Shown: one piece after another, positions 1-8,810 of the stretch
Layout of the letters: each line of letters begins with the position of its first letter
Position numbering within the stretch: position 1 is the stretch's first letter
Source of the DNA: Enterobacter sp. EA-1
GTDB taxonomy: Bacteria; Pseudomonadota; Gammaproteobacteria; Enterobacterales; Enterobacteriaceae
NCBI GenBank assembly: GCA_002886105.1
Contig: CP025776.1
Span: 2,976,001-3,040,000, forward strand
Reading direction: 5' to 3'
DNA: 64,000 nucleotides
Made by a program: the position numbers and the translations under genes
Notes under the pieces: model-generated
Databases searched by the model: none
Told to the model about the DNA's origin: nothing
The model's input: the letters and a program-made list of their open reading frames with translations, nothing else

Positions 1-132
1 TGTTGGAACCCGCTTCAATATTGGTGATGTTAGTGTTGGTCTGGCTGGCAGTTGTATTAACGGAATCCGCAGCGAAGACACCAAAGGAGAGTGCAGACAG
101 CACTACAGCCGCGGCAGTATTGATTTTTTCAT
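1..132 (-). CDS. N-terminus of a small exported protein (partial, runs off the window start)
   Basis: The reverse strand reads as a Sec-type signal peptide: a Lys-rich start, a hydrophobic stretch (AAVVLSALSFGVFA) and an Ala-Ala cleavage region. A Thr/Asn/Ser-rich mature start follows (DSVNTTASQTNTN). The first codons are ATG AAA AAA, and the signal peptide is reached only if one more A is present, so there is a homopolymer frameshift right after the start. The signal peptide resembles those of small periplasmic YhcN/BhsA-type (DUF1471) proteins, but too little mature sequence is present to assign a family. A CRP-like site lies about 70 bases upstream. Confidence 0.45.
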
Positions 133-197
133 GATGAATTTCTCTTTCTTGAATAAACACATGACTGTTTGGGTGTGTTTTTTACCCGTACAATTAG

Positions 198-214
198 TGT
201 AGATCTGGATCACA
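198..214. promoter_or_regulatory. CRP-like site upstream of the partial exported-protein gene
   Basis: Read on the minus strand this is TGTGATCCAGATCTACA. It matches the CRP layout TGTGA-N6-TCACA perfectly in the left arm and partly in the right arm. It sits about 70 bases before the minus-strand start codon at 132, a plausible activator position. Inferred from motif only. Confidence 0.35.
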
Positions 215-396
215 CTTTTGCACAGTCAATTTATTTATCCATTCGTGTCAAATAAACTGAATATGTTTCATTTGGAATTAATTGTGAAGAAAATAAGGAG
301 GGAAAATATTTACTTAAATCAAATTTAATAAGCGACGTGAAAAATAGCACGAATGAACAAATTAAAACAAGGGGCCGATATTTCCGGCCCACTCAA

Positions 397-1149
397 TTAC
401 ATTTTATAGCCTAACGTTACCGTGGTTCTGCGATCGGTATGATCCGGCGCAGTTGACGGCGGCTGGGAGTTCCGTGGTCAGGTTATAGGCGACTTTCAGC
501 GCAAAATGCGCGTTGATAGCCACGTTCAGCGCCGTCTCGGAGTTCACAGTGGTATCATCCGCACCAAATACGGAAACGCCACCGGGTGAATTTCGTGTTG
601 TCGCTAATTTGCCACGCATAAGTACCGGATGCATAACCCAGTGCTGTGGTTTTGGTATCGCCATCAGTGTACTTGTCGTAACGTACACCCGGACCAAATT
701 CAAAGCGCAGGCTGTGTACCGGGCCGTTCAGAATCTGGCGACCATAACCGGCGGTAAACACATCACGATCGCTGTAGCCGTTGTAACGGTCATTCAGCCA
801 GCTCGGCCAAACAGATAATCGTAATCCGTCAGGTTATAACGGCTACGACCACCTACAGCGTATTTTCAGACGAACGTTCATCGTTTGCCGAGGTGTTGCT
901 CGCATTACCCCACAGCGACCGGTGCCGTTCTGCTACCGTACCAGTCAACGTGGAGTCGGCAGTCAAAGAGGAACTCTTTGTGTTGCCGGACTGAGCAAGA
1001 TAGCCACCGTTCACGCTACCTTCGAACGGTTTTTTTGCAGTTGCAGGGTCATCCATGACAGTAAAAACGGTGTCATCGGCGACAGCATTCATCGACGCAA
1101 GCACGCCCGCAGCCATAAACAGTGCGGGTACTGTCTTCAAAAGCTTCAT
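397..1149 (-). CDS. ydiY: YdiY, DUF481 outer-membrane beta-barrel-like protein
   Basis: This is an acid-inducible DUF481 family protein of unknown biochemical role, expected in the cell envelope. The start at 1149 gives a clear signal peptide (MKLLKTVPALFMAAG, then a cut near NAVA). The mature chain shows alternating aromatic/Gly beta-strand patterns typical of the family (GGYLAQSGNT, FEFGPGVRYDKYTDGDTKT, TYAWQISDNTKF) and ends with a barrel-like terminal strand TVTLGYKM. The span of about 251 codons equals the E. coli protein. At least four frame breaks (near 850, 775, 590 and 450) interrupt it. They are more likely sequencing errors than decay because every segment keeps family sequence. 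Confidence 0.85.
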
Positions 1150-1436
1150 TTATTAAGAGTCCGTACAGCAAAAAAAGAGACCAACACGGTCCCGGAATCT
1201 TTCATAAGGATCAACGACAACGGTCCAAAAGAAAGGTAACAAATTATAAAAGGCCGGTTAAACATATCAATGAAATCTTATTTGATTTTTGAATAAGAGA
1301 TCTCAAAAGAGAATTTGGTTATTAATCGCCACCGTTCCCTGACTCAAATTCAGTCTGAAAATCATACTGTTATTTACTTTCCTTCTGCGCAATCAGTGCC
1401 GAGGGCTTAAAGCAGCCAGATAAAAAGGAGGTAATG

Positions 1437-2367
1437 ATGGTCCCGGTATATACGCTGACGTTAGCGCCCTCTCTGGATAGCGCAACGCTCACGCCACAGA
1501 TTTATCCTGAAGGTAAGCTCCGTTGCAGCGCCCCGGTTTTTGAACCCGGCGGCGGCGGCATCAATGTTGCCCGCGCCATTGCACATCTGGGCGGTCGGGC
1601 CACCGCGCTGTTCCCGGCAGGCGGTGCAACCGGTGAACACCTCACCGCACTACTGGCCGATGAAAACGTGCCGACGACCGTCGTAGAAGCCAAAGACTGG
1701 ACGCGGCAAAACTTGCACGTTCACGTTGAGTCCAGCGGTGAGCAATACCGCTTCGTAAATGCCGGGCGCGGCCCTGAGTGAAAGTGAATTTCGCCAACTG
1801 GAAGAGAAAGTGCTCGCCATCGAATCGGGCGCCATTCTGGTGATCAGCGGCAGTCTGCCGCCGGGGATCCGTAGAGAATCTCATACAGTTGATCAAAGCC
1901 GCGCAACGCCAGTGGTATTCGCTGCATTGTTGATAGTTCAGGAGAGGCGCTCGCCGCTGCCCTGTCAATTGGTCATATTGAACTGGTAAAACCGAATCAG
2001 AAAGAGCTCAGTGCGTTAGTAGGCAGGGAGCTCACTCAGCCCGATGACGTACGTATTGCCGCTCAGGAGATTGTGAACAGCGGAAAAGCACTACGCGTTG
2101 TGGTGTCGCTTGGGCCACAGGGTGCGCTGGCCGTCGATGCCAACCAGTGCGTGCAAGTGGTGCCGCCCCGATGAAGAGCCAAAGCACCGTTGGGGCCGGG
2201 GATAGCATGGTCGGCGCAATGACCTTAAAGCTGGCGCAAAACGCCCCGCTCGACGACATGGTGCGTTTCGGTGTTGCCGCCGGGAGCGCCGCCACCATTA
2301 ATCAGGGCACGCGTTTGTGTGCGCTGCAAGATACGCAAAAATTTACGACTATCTGCGCAATAACTGA
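1437..2367 (+). CDS. pfkB: 6-phosphofructokinase 2
   Basis: Minor phosphofructokinase of glycolysis, converting fructose 6-phosphate and ATP to fructose 1,6-bisphosphate in the cytoplasm. It belongs to the PfkB/ribokinase family. The N-terminus (YTLTLAPSLDSA), the substrate-binding GGGGINVARA motif near residue 40, the SGSLPPG segment and the C-terminal ribokinase signature STVGAGDSMVGA with its catalytic Asp are all visible. The length matches the 309-residue E. coli enzyme. A strong GGAGG lies just upstream. An ATG one codon earlier (1434) is also possible, but the family start is the second ATG. Frame breaks occur near 1760, 1870, 1985, 2160 and 2335. Confidence 0.93.
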
Positions 2368-2481
2368 CAATGTCCCCTCTTTCGCATGGAAGAGGTTTTG
2401 CCAACAGCACAGCGGCAGTCGACAAATCGCCTTCGCCGACTATGCTAAAAAAAAACTTTCAGGATAACAATGAGGTGAAAG

Positions 2482-2770
2482 ATGAGCAGTGATGGCATCA
2501 CCCGCTACGTCGTAACGGTCAAATTTCACGAACAGACCTTGACGGAAATCAACGAACTCAACAACCACTTTACACGTGCGGGTTTTCTCCTCACCATGAC
2601 TGATGAAGAAGGAAAAGTGCACGACCTCGGTACGAACACCTTTGGGCTTATCAGCGCACTCAGTGAGCAGGACGTTAACGCGCTGGCAAACGGACTGGCG
2701 GTAAGCGCAGTGGGGAACGAGGCCGACATCACCGTTTATACCGGGAAACCCGGCAAAAGACGAACTATAA
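2482..2770 (+). CDS. ydiZ: YdiZ, conserved small protein of unknown function
   Basis: A 96-codon gene in the conserved pfkB-ydiZ position. It begins YVVTVKFHEQTLTEINELNN and continues with RAGFLLTMTDEEG and DLGTNTFGLIS, which I recognise as YdiZ. No catalytic motif is apparent. Read without correction the frame runs on to 2826. A one-base shift near 2745 gives a stop at 2768-2770 and restores the family length, so I end it there. An AGGTG ribosome-binding site precedes the start. Confidence 0.8.
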
Positions 2771-2876
2771 GTGCACCGGCGGCTCCGTTCGTTGCTCAGG
2801 TGTGCGTTACATCGTATCTTTTTTAAGCTTTAGTGCGCTAACCTTATGATCCGGCTGATTACATGGGAGAGACATC

Positions 2877-3727
2877 ATGTGGCAAGCGATAAGTCGTCTG
2901 TTAAGCGAGCAACTGGGCGAAAGTGAGATTGAGCAGCGCGACGAGCTGCCGGGTGGTGAGATTCATGCCGCGTGGCACCTGCGTTATGCCGGGCGCGATC
3001 TCTTCGTGAAGTGCGACGAACGTGAACTGTTGCCCATTTTTACCGCCGAGGCGGACCAGCTCGCTTTGCTGGCTCGCAGTAACACGGTGCGGGTTCCGGA
3101 TGTGCTGGCGGTGGGAAGCGATCGCGACTACAGCTTTCTGGTGATGGAGTATCTGCCCGCCCGTCCACTGGATGCGCACAACGCTTTCCTGCTGGGTCAG
3201 CAACTGGCGCGTCTGCATCAATGGAGTGATCAGCCGCAGTTCGGCCTCGACTTCGATAACGATCTCTCCACGACTCCGCAACCCAATGCACGGCAGCGTC
3301 GCTGGTCAACTTTTTTGCCGAGCAGCGCATTGGCTGGCAGCTGGAGCTGGCAGCGGAAAAAGGCCTCGAGTTTGGCAATATTGACGCCATTGTTGACCAT
3401 GTTCAGCAGCGTTTATCGTCACATCAACCACAGCCTTCACTGCTTCATGGCGATTTATGGTCGGCGAATTGCGCACTCGGCCCGGACGGTCCCTATATCT
3501 ACGATCCGGCGTGCTACTGGGGCGACAGGGAGTGCGATCTGGCAATGCTGCCGCTGCATCCGGACCAGCCGCCGCAGATCTACGACGGTTACCAGTCAGT
3601 TTCTCCGCTGCCGAATGACTTTCTTGACCGCCAGCCAATCTATCAGCTCTATACCCTGTTCAACCGGGCGATCCTGTTCGGGGGCGAGCATCTGTTGAAT
3701 GCGCAAAAGCGCTGGAGCGCGTATTAG
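2877..3727 (+). CDS. yniA: YniA, fructosamine kinase-family protein
   Basis: Predicted cytosolic kinase of the fructosamine-3-kinase / aminoglycoside phosphotransferase fold, thought to act on glycated amines. Visible hallmarks are the N-lobe (ELPGGEIHAAWHLRYAG, LFVKCDE with the ATP-binding Lys), the catalytic loop LLHGDLWSAN around 3440, and the metal-binding DPACYWGDRECD around 3500. The C-terminus is NAQKRWSAY. The length of about 283 codons fits the 286-residue E. coli protein. Frame breaks near 3290, 3375 and 3535. A REP-like hairpin separates it from the convergent yniB. Confidence 0.9.
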
Positions 3728-3754
3728 CCGCATAAACACATTTCCGATACCCGG

Positions 3755-3784
3755 GCCCCGGTAAGCGCAATAGCGCCACCGGGC
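3755..3784. repeat. REP-like palindromic element between yniA and yniB
   Basis: An imperfect inverted repeat, GCCCCGGTAAGCGC with GCGCCACCGGGC around a short AATA loop, lies between the convergent 3' ends of yniA and yniB. Sequence and position match enterobacterial REP units, which stabilise mRNA ends and can bind gyrase or IHF. A direct repeat search against the genome would confirm membership. Confidence 0.6.
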
Positions 3785-3793
3785 ACTGTTGCG

Positions 3794-4329
3794 TCACAAA
3801 AAAGCCGAGCAGCTTAAAGAAGTAACCCGCGACAATGATAATCACCGGCAGCACATACAGCGGGAAAATCTGTAGCAGAATGGTGTGATGCGGTACGACA
3901 ATGCGCGCTTCAAGCTGCGCACGGGATAATCCCTCTTCACCTTTGGCATTCTCAAGGATCGTCTGATCCTCTAAGCCTTCACGCAGAAAACGCACCTGAC
4001 GGCTCATGCGCGCCCCCGAGGCTTGCAATGCCAGCCCCACAAAGATCAACACAAAGATTATCCAGAACATGATATTGAGGCTTTGGTGGAAATCCGGCGT
4101 CGGCGAGTTGTACCCAAAACAGGTTAAGAAACGGCGTATTGAAACGCATCATTTCAATCATCACGTGGGCAAAATCAAGCATTACCGCGTTAATACCGGC
4201 CTGCTTTTCACTGTGGTCGTACATAAACTTCAGTACGGAAATAATCGTTGAAATGACGGCTGGAATGAAAATCACCCAACCCAGAACGCGTTTCAGTATT
4301 GCGATGCGTCCAGCTTGTTGATACGTCAT
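3794..4329 (-). CDS. yniB: YniB, inner-membrane protein of unknown function
   Basis: A 178-codon membrane protein. It starts MTYQQAGRIAILKRVLGWVI and has four hydrophobic segments (around VIFIPAVISTIISVL, FWIIFVLIFVGLALQ and LYVLPVIIIVAGYFF) flanking a charged cytoplasmic loop (ARMSRQVRFLREGLEDQ). The sequence is clearly YniB. The stop is placed at 3794-3796 by assuming one T too many in the TTTTTT run at the C-terminus (GYFFKLLGFL). Without that shift the frame reads through the REP element into yniA, which is implausible. One more break near 4080. Confidence 0.85.
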
Positions 4330-4474
4330 GGATTCCCCTTGTGAGTGACGCACTGTTTGCGCCTAAGTCTACCTGCTGAGAATCATTTTCGCCTGATCTT
4401 TAAAGGCGGTATGATGCCTCTTTGTACATAATCCGTACTTTCCCCCGGATAAGCCGCGTTAAAAGAGAGGTGTT

Positions 4475-5145
4475 ATGTCTGCCCCGCATCAAATTCTTGC
4501 TGCCATTTTTGATATGGATGGATTACTTATCGACTCAGAGCCACTCTGGGATCGTGCTGAACTGGATGTCATAGCAAGCCTTGGAGTCGACATCACACGG
4601 CGTAGCGAATTACCAGACACGCTGGGTTTACGCATCGATATGGTCGTCGAACTCTGGTATGCGCAGCAACCACCGGAATGGTCCGAATCGCCGGGGAAGT
4701 CACCGATCGCATTATCCAACGGGCGATCTCACTGGTGGAAGCGGAGCGGCCGCTGCTTGCCGGTGCCCGCGATGCCGTCGCCCTGTGCAAAGCCAATGGC
4801 CTGATGGTGGGCACGGCGTCAGCCTCGCCATTGCGCATGCTGGAAAAAGTCCTCAGCCTGTTCGACCTGCGAGATCACTTCGACGCGCTGGCCTCCGCAG
4901 AGAAGCTGCCCTACAGCAAGCCGCATCCGCAGGTGTATCTGGATTGCGCAGCCAAACTGGGCGTCGACCCGCTCTGTTGCGTTGCGCTGGAAGATTCTGT
5001 CAACGGCATGATCGCCAGTAAAGCGGCGCGCATGCGCTCGATTGTCGTGCCGGACGCCGAACATCGGGACGATCCGCGCTATGTGCTGGCCAACGTCAAA
5101 CTCACCAGTCTCACGCAACTGACACTCGCAGATCTGTTAGGTTGA
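4475..5145 (+). CDS. hxpB: HxpB (YniC), HAD-family hexitol/2-deoxyglucose-6-phosphatase
   Basis: Haloacid dehalogenase-type sugar phosphatase that dephosphorylates hexitol phosphates and 2-deoxyglucose 6-phosphate, giving protection against toxic phosphosugars. HAD motif I is FDMDGLLIDSE (nucleophile and acid/base Asp), motif II lies in VGTASAS, and motif III is the Lys of LPYSKPHPQVY followed by the acidic ALEDSVNG. 222 codons, equal to the E. coli enzyme. A single frame break near 4675 separates an N-terminal and a C-terminal reading frame. The start ATG follows GAGAGGTGTT. Confidence 0.92.
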
Positions 5146-5149
5146 TGCC

Positions 5150-5185
5150 GTCGGGGCAGTAATCTGCTGTCCCGACATTATTTTT
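5150..5185 (+). terminator. Rho-independent terminator after hxpB
   Basis: A GC-rich stem GTCGGG...CCCGAC (with an internal CAG/CTG extension) is followed by ATTATTTTT. It starts five bases after the hxpB stop. Its T-rich tail overlaps the KdgR-like box of the downstream kduD. Confidence 0.7.
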
Positions 5186-5199
5186 GAAACATCATTTCA
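5185..5199. promoter_or_regulatory. KdgR-like operator upstream of kduD
   Basis: The 15-base sequence TGAAACATCATTTCA matches the pectin-regulator KdgR consensus TGAAACAnTGTTTCA at all but two central positions and is an inverted TGAAA...TTTCA repeat. KdgR represses kduD-type genes in enterobacteria. The box lies about 90 bases before the kduD start, so repression relieved by 2-keto-3-deoxygluconate is expected. Inferred from motif and gene identity. Confidence 0.6.
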
Positions 5200-5287
5200 T
5201 TTTTATTTGTATTTTCCTCACCGCCCTTCTATTCTGATCTCCGAGGGCGCTGTGCCCTCTCACTACAATAATTACGCCGGAGAACTC

Positions 5288-6046
5288 ATGATACTGGATG
5301 CCTTTAAACTTGCGGGTAAAGTGGCCATTGTGACCGGGTGCGATACCGGTCTGGGCCAGGGGGATAACGTTAGGTCTGGCGGAGGCCGGATGCGATATCG
5401 TCGGCGTGAACCGTAAAATCCCGCACGACACGGCGCAGCAGGTGCAGGCGCTGGGTCGTCGCTTTCTGGCGATACAGGCTGATTTACGCCACCAGCAAGC
5501 TCTTGAGGGCATCGTCGCCGAGACGGTCGAGAAAATGGGGCGCGTCGATATTCTGGTCAATAACGCCGGAACGATCCGCCGCTGCGACGCCCTTGATTTC
5601 AGCGAGAAAGACTGGGATGAGGTAATGGATCTGAACCTGAAAACGGTGTTCTTTCTTTCGCAGGCCGTGGCGCGGCAGTTCATCGCACAAGGCGATGGCG
5701 GCAAAATCATTAATATCGCCTCGATGCTCTCTTTCCGAGGGCGGATCCGCGTACCCTCTTATACCGCGTCCAAAAGCGGCGTGATGGGCTTAACCCGCCT
5801 GCTGGCCAACGAGTGGGCGCAGCACCGTATCAACGTCAACGCCATTGCACCGGGTTATATGGCAACTAATACCCAGCAATTGCGGGAAGACGCAGAGCGC
5901 AACCGGAGATCCTTGAGCGCATCCCCGCAGGACGCTGGGGCGAACCGGCCGATTTGCAAGGTGCTGCAGTATTTTTGGCCTCACGCGCCGCCGAATACAT
6001 CAACGGTTACACCCTCGCCGTCGATGGTGGCTGGCTGGCGCGTTAA
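5288..6046 (+). CDS. kduD: 2-dehydro-3-deoxy-D-gluconate 5-dehydrogenase (KduD)
   Basis: Short-chain dehydrogenase of pectin/hexuronate breakdown, converting 2,5-diketo-3-deoxygluconate (DKII) to 2-keto-3-deoxygluconate with NADH. The Rossmann motif [10 protein letters not shown], the NNAG strand, the Ser of INIASMLSF, the catalytic YTASK and the C-terminus [14 protein letters not shown] are all present. 252 residues, as in E. coli KduD. Frame breaks near 5360, 5410, 5880 and 5985. In E. coli K-12 hxpB is followed directly by ydjM, so this is an inserted or relocated gene. Its own KdgR-like box fits independent control. Confidence 0.9.
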
Positions 6047-6110
6047 ATTTGACCGGATTGTGACAAAGAGTTACACCGTCACCTCTTCCGCCTACTGTAC
6101 AAACATCCTA

Positions 6111-6130
6111 TACTGTATGCATCGACAGTT
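6111..6130. promoter_or_regulatory. LexA box controlling ydjM
   Basis: TACTGTATGCATCGACAGTT fits the LexA consensus (CTG-N10-CAG) and lies 15 bases before the ydjM start. A second imperfect box, TACTGTAC-N8-CTATA, begins at 6093 and overlaps nothing else, so tandem LexA binding is likely, as known for E. coli ydjM. Confidence 0.85.
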
Positions 6131-6144
6131 GAGTGAGTTTGATC

Positions 6145-6733
6145 ATGACGGCGGAAGGACACCTGCTTTTTCCATTGCTTGCGCGGTGTTTGCCCAAAAA
6201 CGCCGAGCTGACGCCCGTCCTCGCGCAGGGTGACTGGTGGCACATCGTGCCCTCCGCCATCCTGACCTGCCTGCTGCCGGACATTGACCATCCTAAATCT
6301 TTTCTCGGTCAACGTCTGAAGTGGTATCAAGACCCGTTGCCCGTATGTTTGGTCACCGGGGATTTACCCATAGCCTGCTGGCCGTGTTTATCGCGCTAAC
6401 GCTGTTCTACTTAAAGGTGCCGGATAGCTGGATAGTCCCGGCGGATGCGCTACAGGGTATGGTGGTAGGTTATCTGGAGTCATATTCTGGCCGATATGAT
6501 CACTCCCGCCGGTGTCCCCTGCTGTGGCCCTGCCGCTGGCGCTTTCGTTTGCCATTACTGGCACCGCAAAAGGCAACCAGCTTGAACGCGTACTCTGTAT
6601 GGCGCTGTTTACCTACGCCGTGTGGATGCCGCAGACCCTGCCCGAAAACGGTGCAGTTCGTTGGTCATCGCAGATGATTAATTCACTGCAAAATCAGTTT
6701 AATCGCTTTATTCATCAGCAATCCGGCCATTAA
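6145..6733 (+). CDS. ydjM: YdjM, LexA-regulated inner-membrane metal-dependent hydrolase family protein
   Basis: DUF457/YdjM family membrane protein induced by DNA damage. Features seen are HLLF near the N-terminus, LLPDIDHPKSF with the family Asp/His metal ligands, FGHRGFTHSLL (a second conserved His cluster) and a hydrophobic C-terminal half ending QFNRFIHQQSGH. The length of about 196 codons matches E. coli. Frame breaks near 6180, 6335, 6465, 6560 and 6670. The LexA box directly upstream supports SOS control. The enzyme's substrate is not established. Confidence 0.9.
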
Positions 6734-6864
6734 TCAGCCGGTAATTCCGCTTTTGGCATAAACCATTCCATTTGGATATAAGAGCACCCCAGCACTTCTG
6801 CTAACCTTGCGCCACGGGATCAACCGCCGGGGGTGATCCGAATAATGATATCAGGAGAACGGGG

Positions 6865-8253
6865 ATGAACTTTCCATTAATCGCGAACATCGTGGTGTTC
6901 GTGGCACTGCTATTTTGCTGGCGCAGACTCGTCACAAACAGTGGAGTCTGGCAAAAAAAGTATTGATCGGTTTAGGTCTCGGCGTGGTCTTTGGTCTGGC
7001 GCTGCAGGCGATTTACGGATCCGATAACCCGGTACTGAAGACATCAATCCAGTGGTTCAATATTGTTGGCAACGGCTATGTACAACTGCTGCAAATGATC
7101 GTTATGCCGCTGGTTTTCGCCTCCATTTTGAGTGCCGTTGCGCGTCTGCATAACGCCTCGCAACTGGGCAAAATCAGCTTCCTGACCATCGGTACGCTGC
7201 TGTTTACCACGCTGATTTCCGCGCTGGTCGGTGTGCTGGTCACCAATCTGTTTGGTTTAACGGCCGAAGGCTGGTGCAGGCACCGCGGAAACCGCGCGCC
7301 TCAATGCCATTCAGAGCAACTATGTGGGTAAACTGGCGGATCTGACCGTCCCGCAGTTGCTGCTCTCTTTCGTGCCGAAAAAACCCGTTTGCCGACCTGA
7401 CTGGCGCAAACCCAACGTCGATCATCAGCGTGGTTATTTTCGCTGCCTTCCTCGGCGTGGCTGCGCTTAAGCTGAAAGACGATGCGCCGAAAGGCGAGCG
7501 TGTTCTGAGCGCCATTGACACCCTGCAAAGCTGGGTGATGAAGCTGGTTCGCCCCGGTCATGCAACTGACACCCTACGGCGTACTGGCGCTGATGACCAA
7601 AGTGGTCGCAGGCTCCAACATTCAGGACATCATCAAACTGGGCAGTTTTGTCATCGCGTCTTATCTCGGGCTTGGCATTATGTTCGTGGTGCACGGCTTA
7701 CTGCTCGGCGTCAACGGCGTTAGCCCGCTGAAATTCTTCCGCAAAGTGTGGCCGGTACTGACCTTCGCCTTCACCAGCCGCTCCAGCGCCGCGTCGATTC
7801 CGCTGAATGTCGAAGCGCAAACCCGTCGACTCGGCGTGCCGGGAATCCATCGCCAGCTTCTCCGCATCCTTTGGCGCCACCATCGGCCAGAACGGTTGTG
7901 CGGGCCTTTACCCGGCGATGCTGGCGGTAATGGTTGCACCGACGGTAGGCATTAACCCGCTTGATCCGGTATGGATTGCCACGCTGGTCGGGATTGTGAC
8001 AGTCAGCTCCGCCGGTGTCGCGGGGGTTGGCGGTGGAGCGACATTTGCTGCGCTGATCGTGCTGCCAGCGATGGGTCTGCCGGTCACGCTGGTTGCACTG
8101 CTGATCTCGGTAGAACCGCTGATCGACATGGGACGCACCGCGCTCAACGTGAACGGTGCAATGACCGCAGGCACGCTCACCAGCCAGTGGTTAAAACAGA
8201 CCGACAAAGCCGTACTGGACAGTGAAGAAGACGCCGAACTGGCACATCGCTAA
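6865..8253 (+). CDS. tcyP: TcyP (YdjN), cystine/sulfocysteine:cation symporter
   Basis: Inner-membrane dicarboxylate/amino acid:cation symporter (DAACS) family carrier for L-cystine uptake. Recognisable landmarks are [12 protein letters not shown] at the start, [17 protein letters not shown], the re-entrant serine-rich loop [17 protein letters not shown], the [17 protein letters not shown] helix and the C-terminal [15 protein letters not shown]. The span equals the 463-residue E. coli protein. Frame breaks near 6905, 7275, 7380, 7555 and 7850. A strong terminator follows directly. E. coli ydjO, which lies next to it in K-12, is absent. Confidence 0.93.
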
Positions 8254-8266
8254 GTCCGAATAACAC

Positions 8267-8291
8267 AAAGGCGGGGGATCTCCCCGCCTTT
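8267..8291. terminator. Terminator between tcyP and cedA
   Basis: A near-perfect stem AAAGGCGGGGA / TCCCCGCCTTT flanked by A and T runs, 13 bases after the tcyP stop. The symmetrical A/T tails suggest it can serve both tcyP and the convergent cedA. Confidence 0.85.
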
Positions 8292-8351
8292 CTCATTACT
8301 CTACGCCCGCGCGGCCTGTTTCACTCACGCTGCGCCACGCCATTTCCGCCG

Positions 8352-8595
8352 TTATTCGTCGTCGATTTCCCCTTCCCCGGCGCATCTGCATTGCCCAGCG
8401 TTGAGCGGATTCCGGCACGCTAAATACCGGTGATCGACGAAACGTTTCCCCATCAACACAAACGCCACATATTTGCCACGTAACAGCCAGACGTCACGAT
8501 AGCCCTCTACTTTCAGGGCATGATCGGGGAGGCGCCGGCTCGACGCGCGGTACGTAGCTGATAACACGACGGTTTTGTTGACGAAAAGGTTTCAT
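8352..8595 (-). CDS. cedA: CedA, cell division activator
   Basis: Small DNA-binding/RNA polymerase-associated protein that counteracts over-initiation effects on division. It reads MKPFRQQNRRVISYVPRVEP from 8595, then DHALKVEGYRDVWLLRGKY and VAFVLMG, which are CedA signature segments. About 81 codons, like the 80-residue E. coli protein. Frame breaks near 8540 and 8440; the in-frame C-terminus is REIDDE. It sits between tcyP and divergent katE as in E. coli. Confidence 0.88.
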
Positions 8596-8744
8596 AGGCG
8601 ATGCGTTCACTAAATACGAATTTCACAACCGGGAAAATCCTATGATAGCTGATTGTCGCCCTGTACGTCGCGCCCTGTGCGACTTTCTCTTATTTTTCGC
8701 AGGGTTCCCGCCTCCCGCCTCGTACAGCCATAGCCGGGCTGTGT

Positions 8745-8755
8745 TCTATAGTTAG
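8745..8755 (+). promoter_or_regulatory. Possible RpoS-type -10 element of katE
   Basis: TCTATAGTTAG lies about 60 bases before the katE start and resembles the extended C-TATA(A/C)T -10 favoured by sigma-S. Known sigma-S control of katE makes this the likely promoter, but no -35 is obvious. Confidence 0.35.
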
Positions 8756-8810
8756 GGGTTTTGACGTAACAACGACCATTTTTCAGCAATGAAAACAGGA
8801 GACGAGTTCA

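Noticed and set aside
3040-3640. Long reading frames antisense to yniA
   Set aside because: They are shadows of the high-G+C coding strand, with Arg/Ala/Pro-rich composition, no ribosome-binding sites and no family resemblance.
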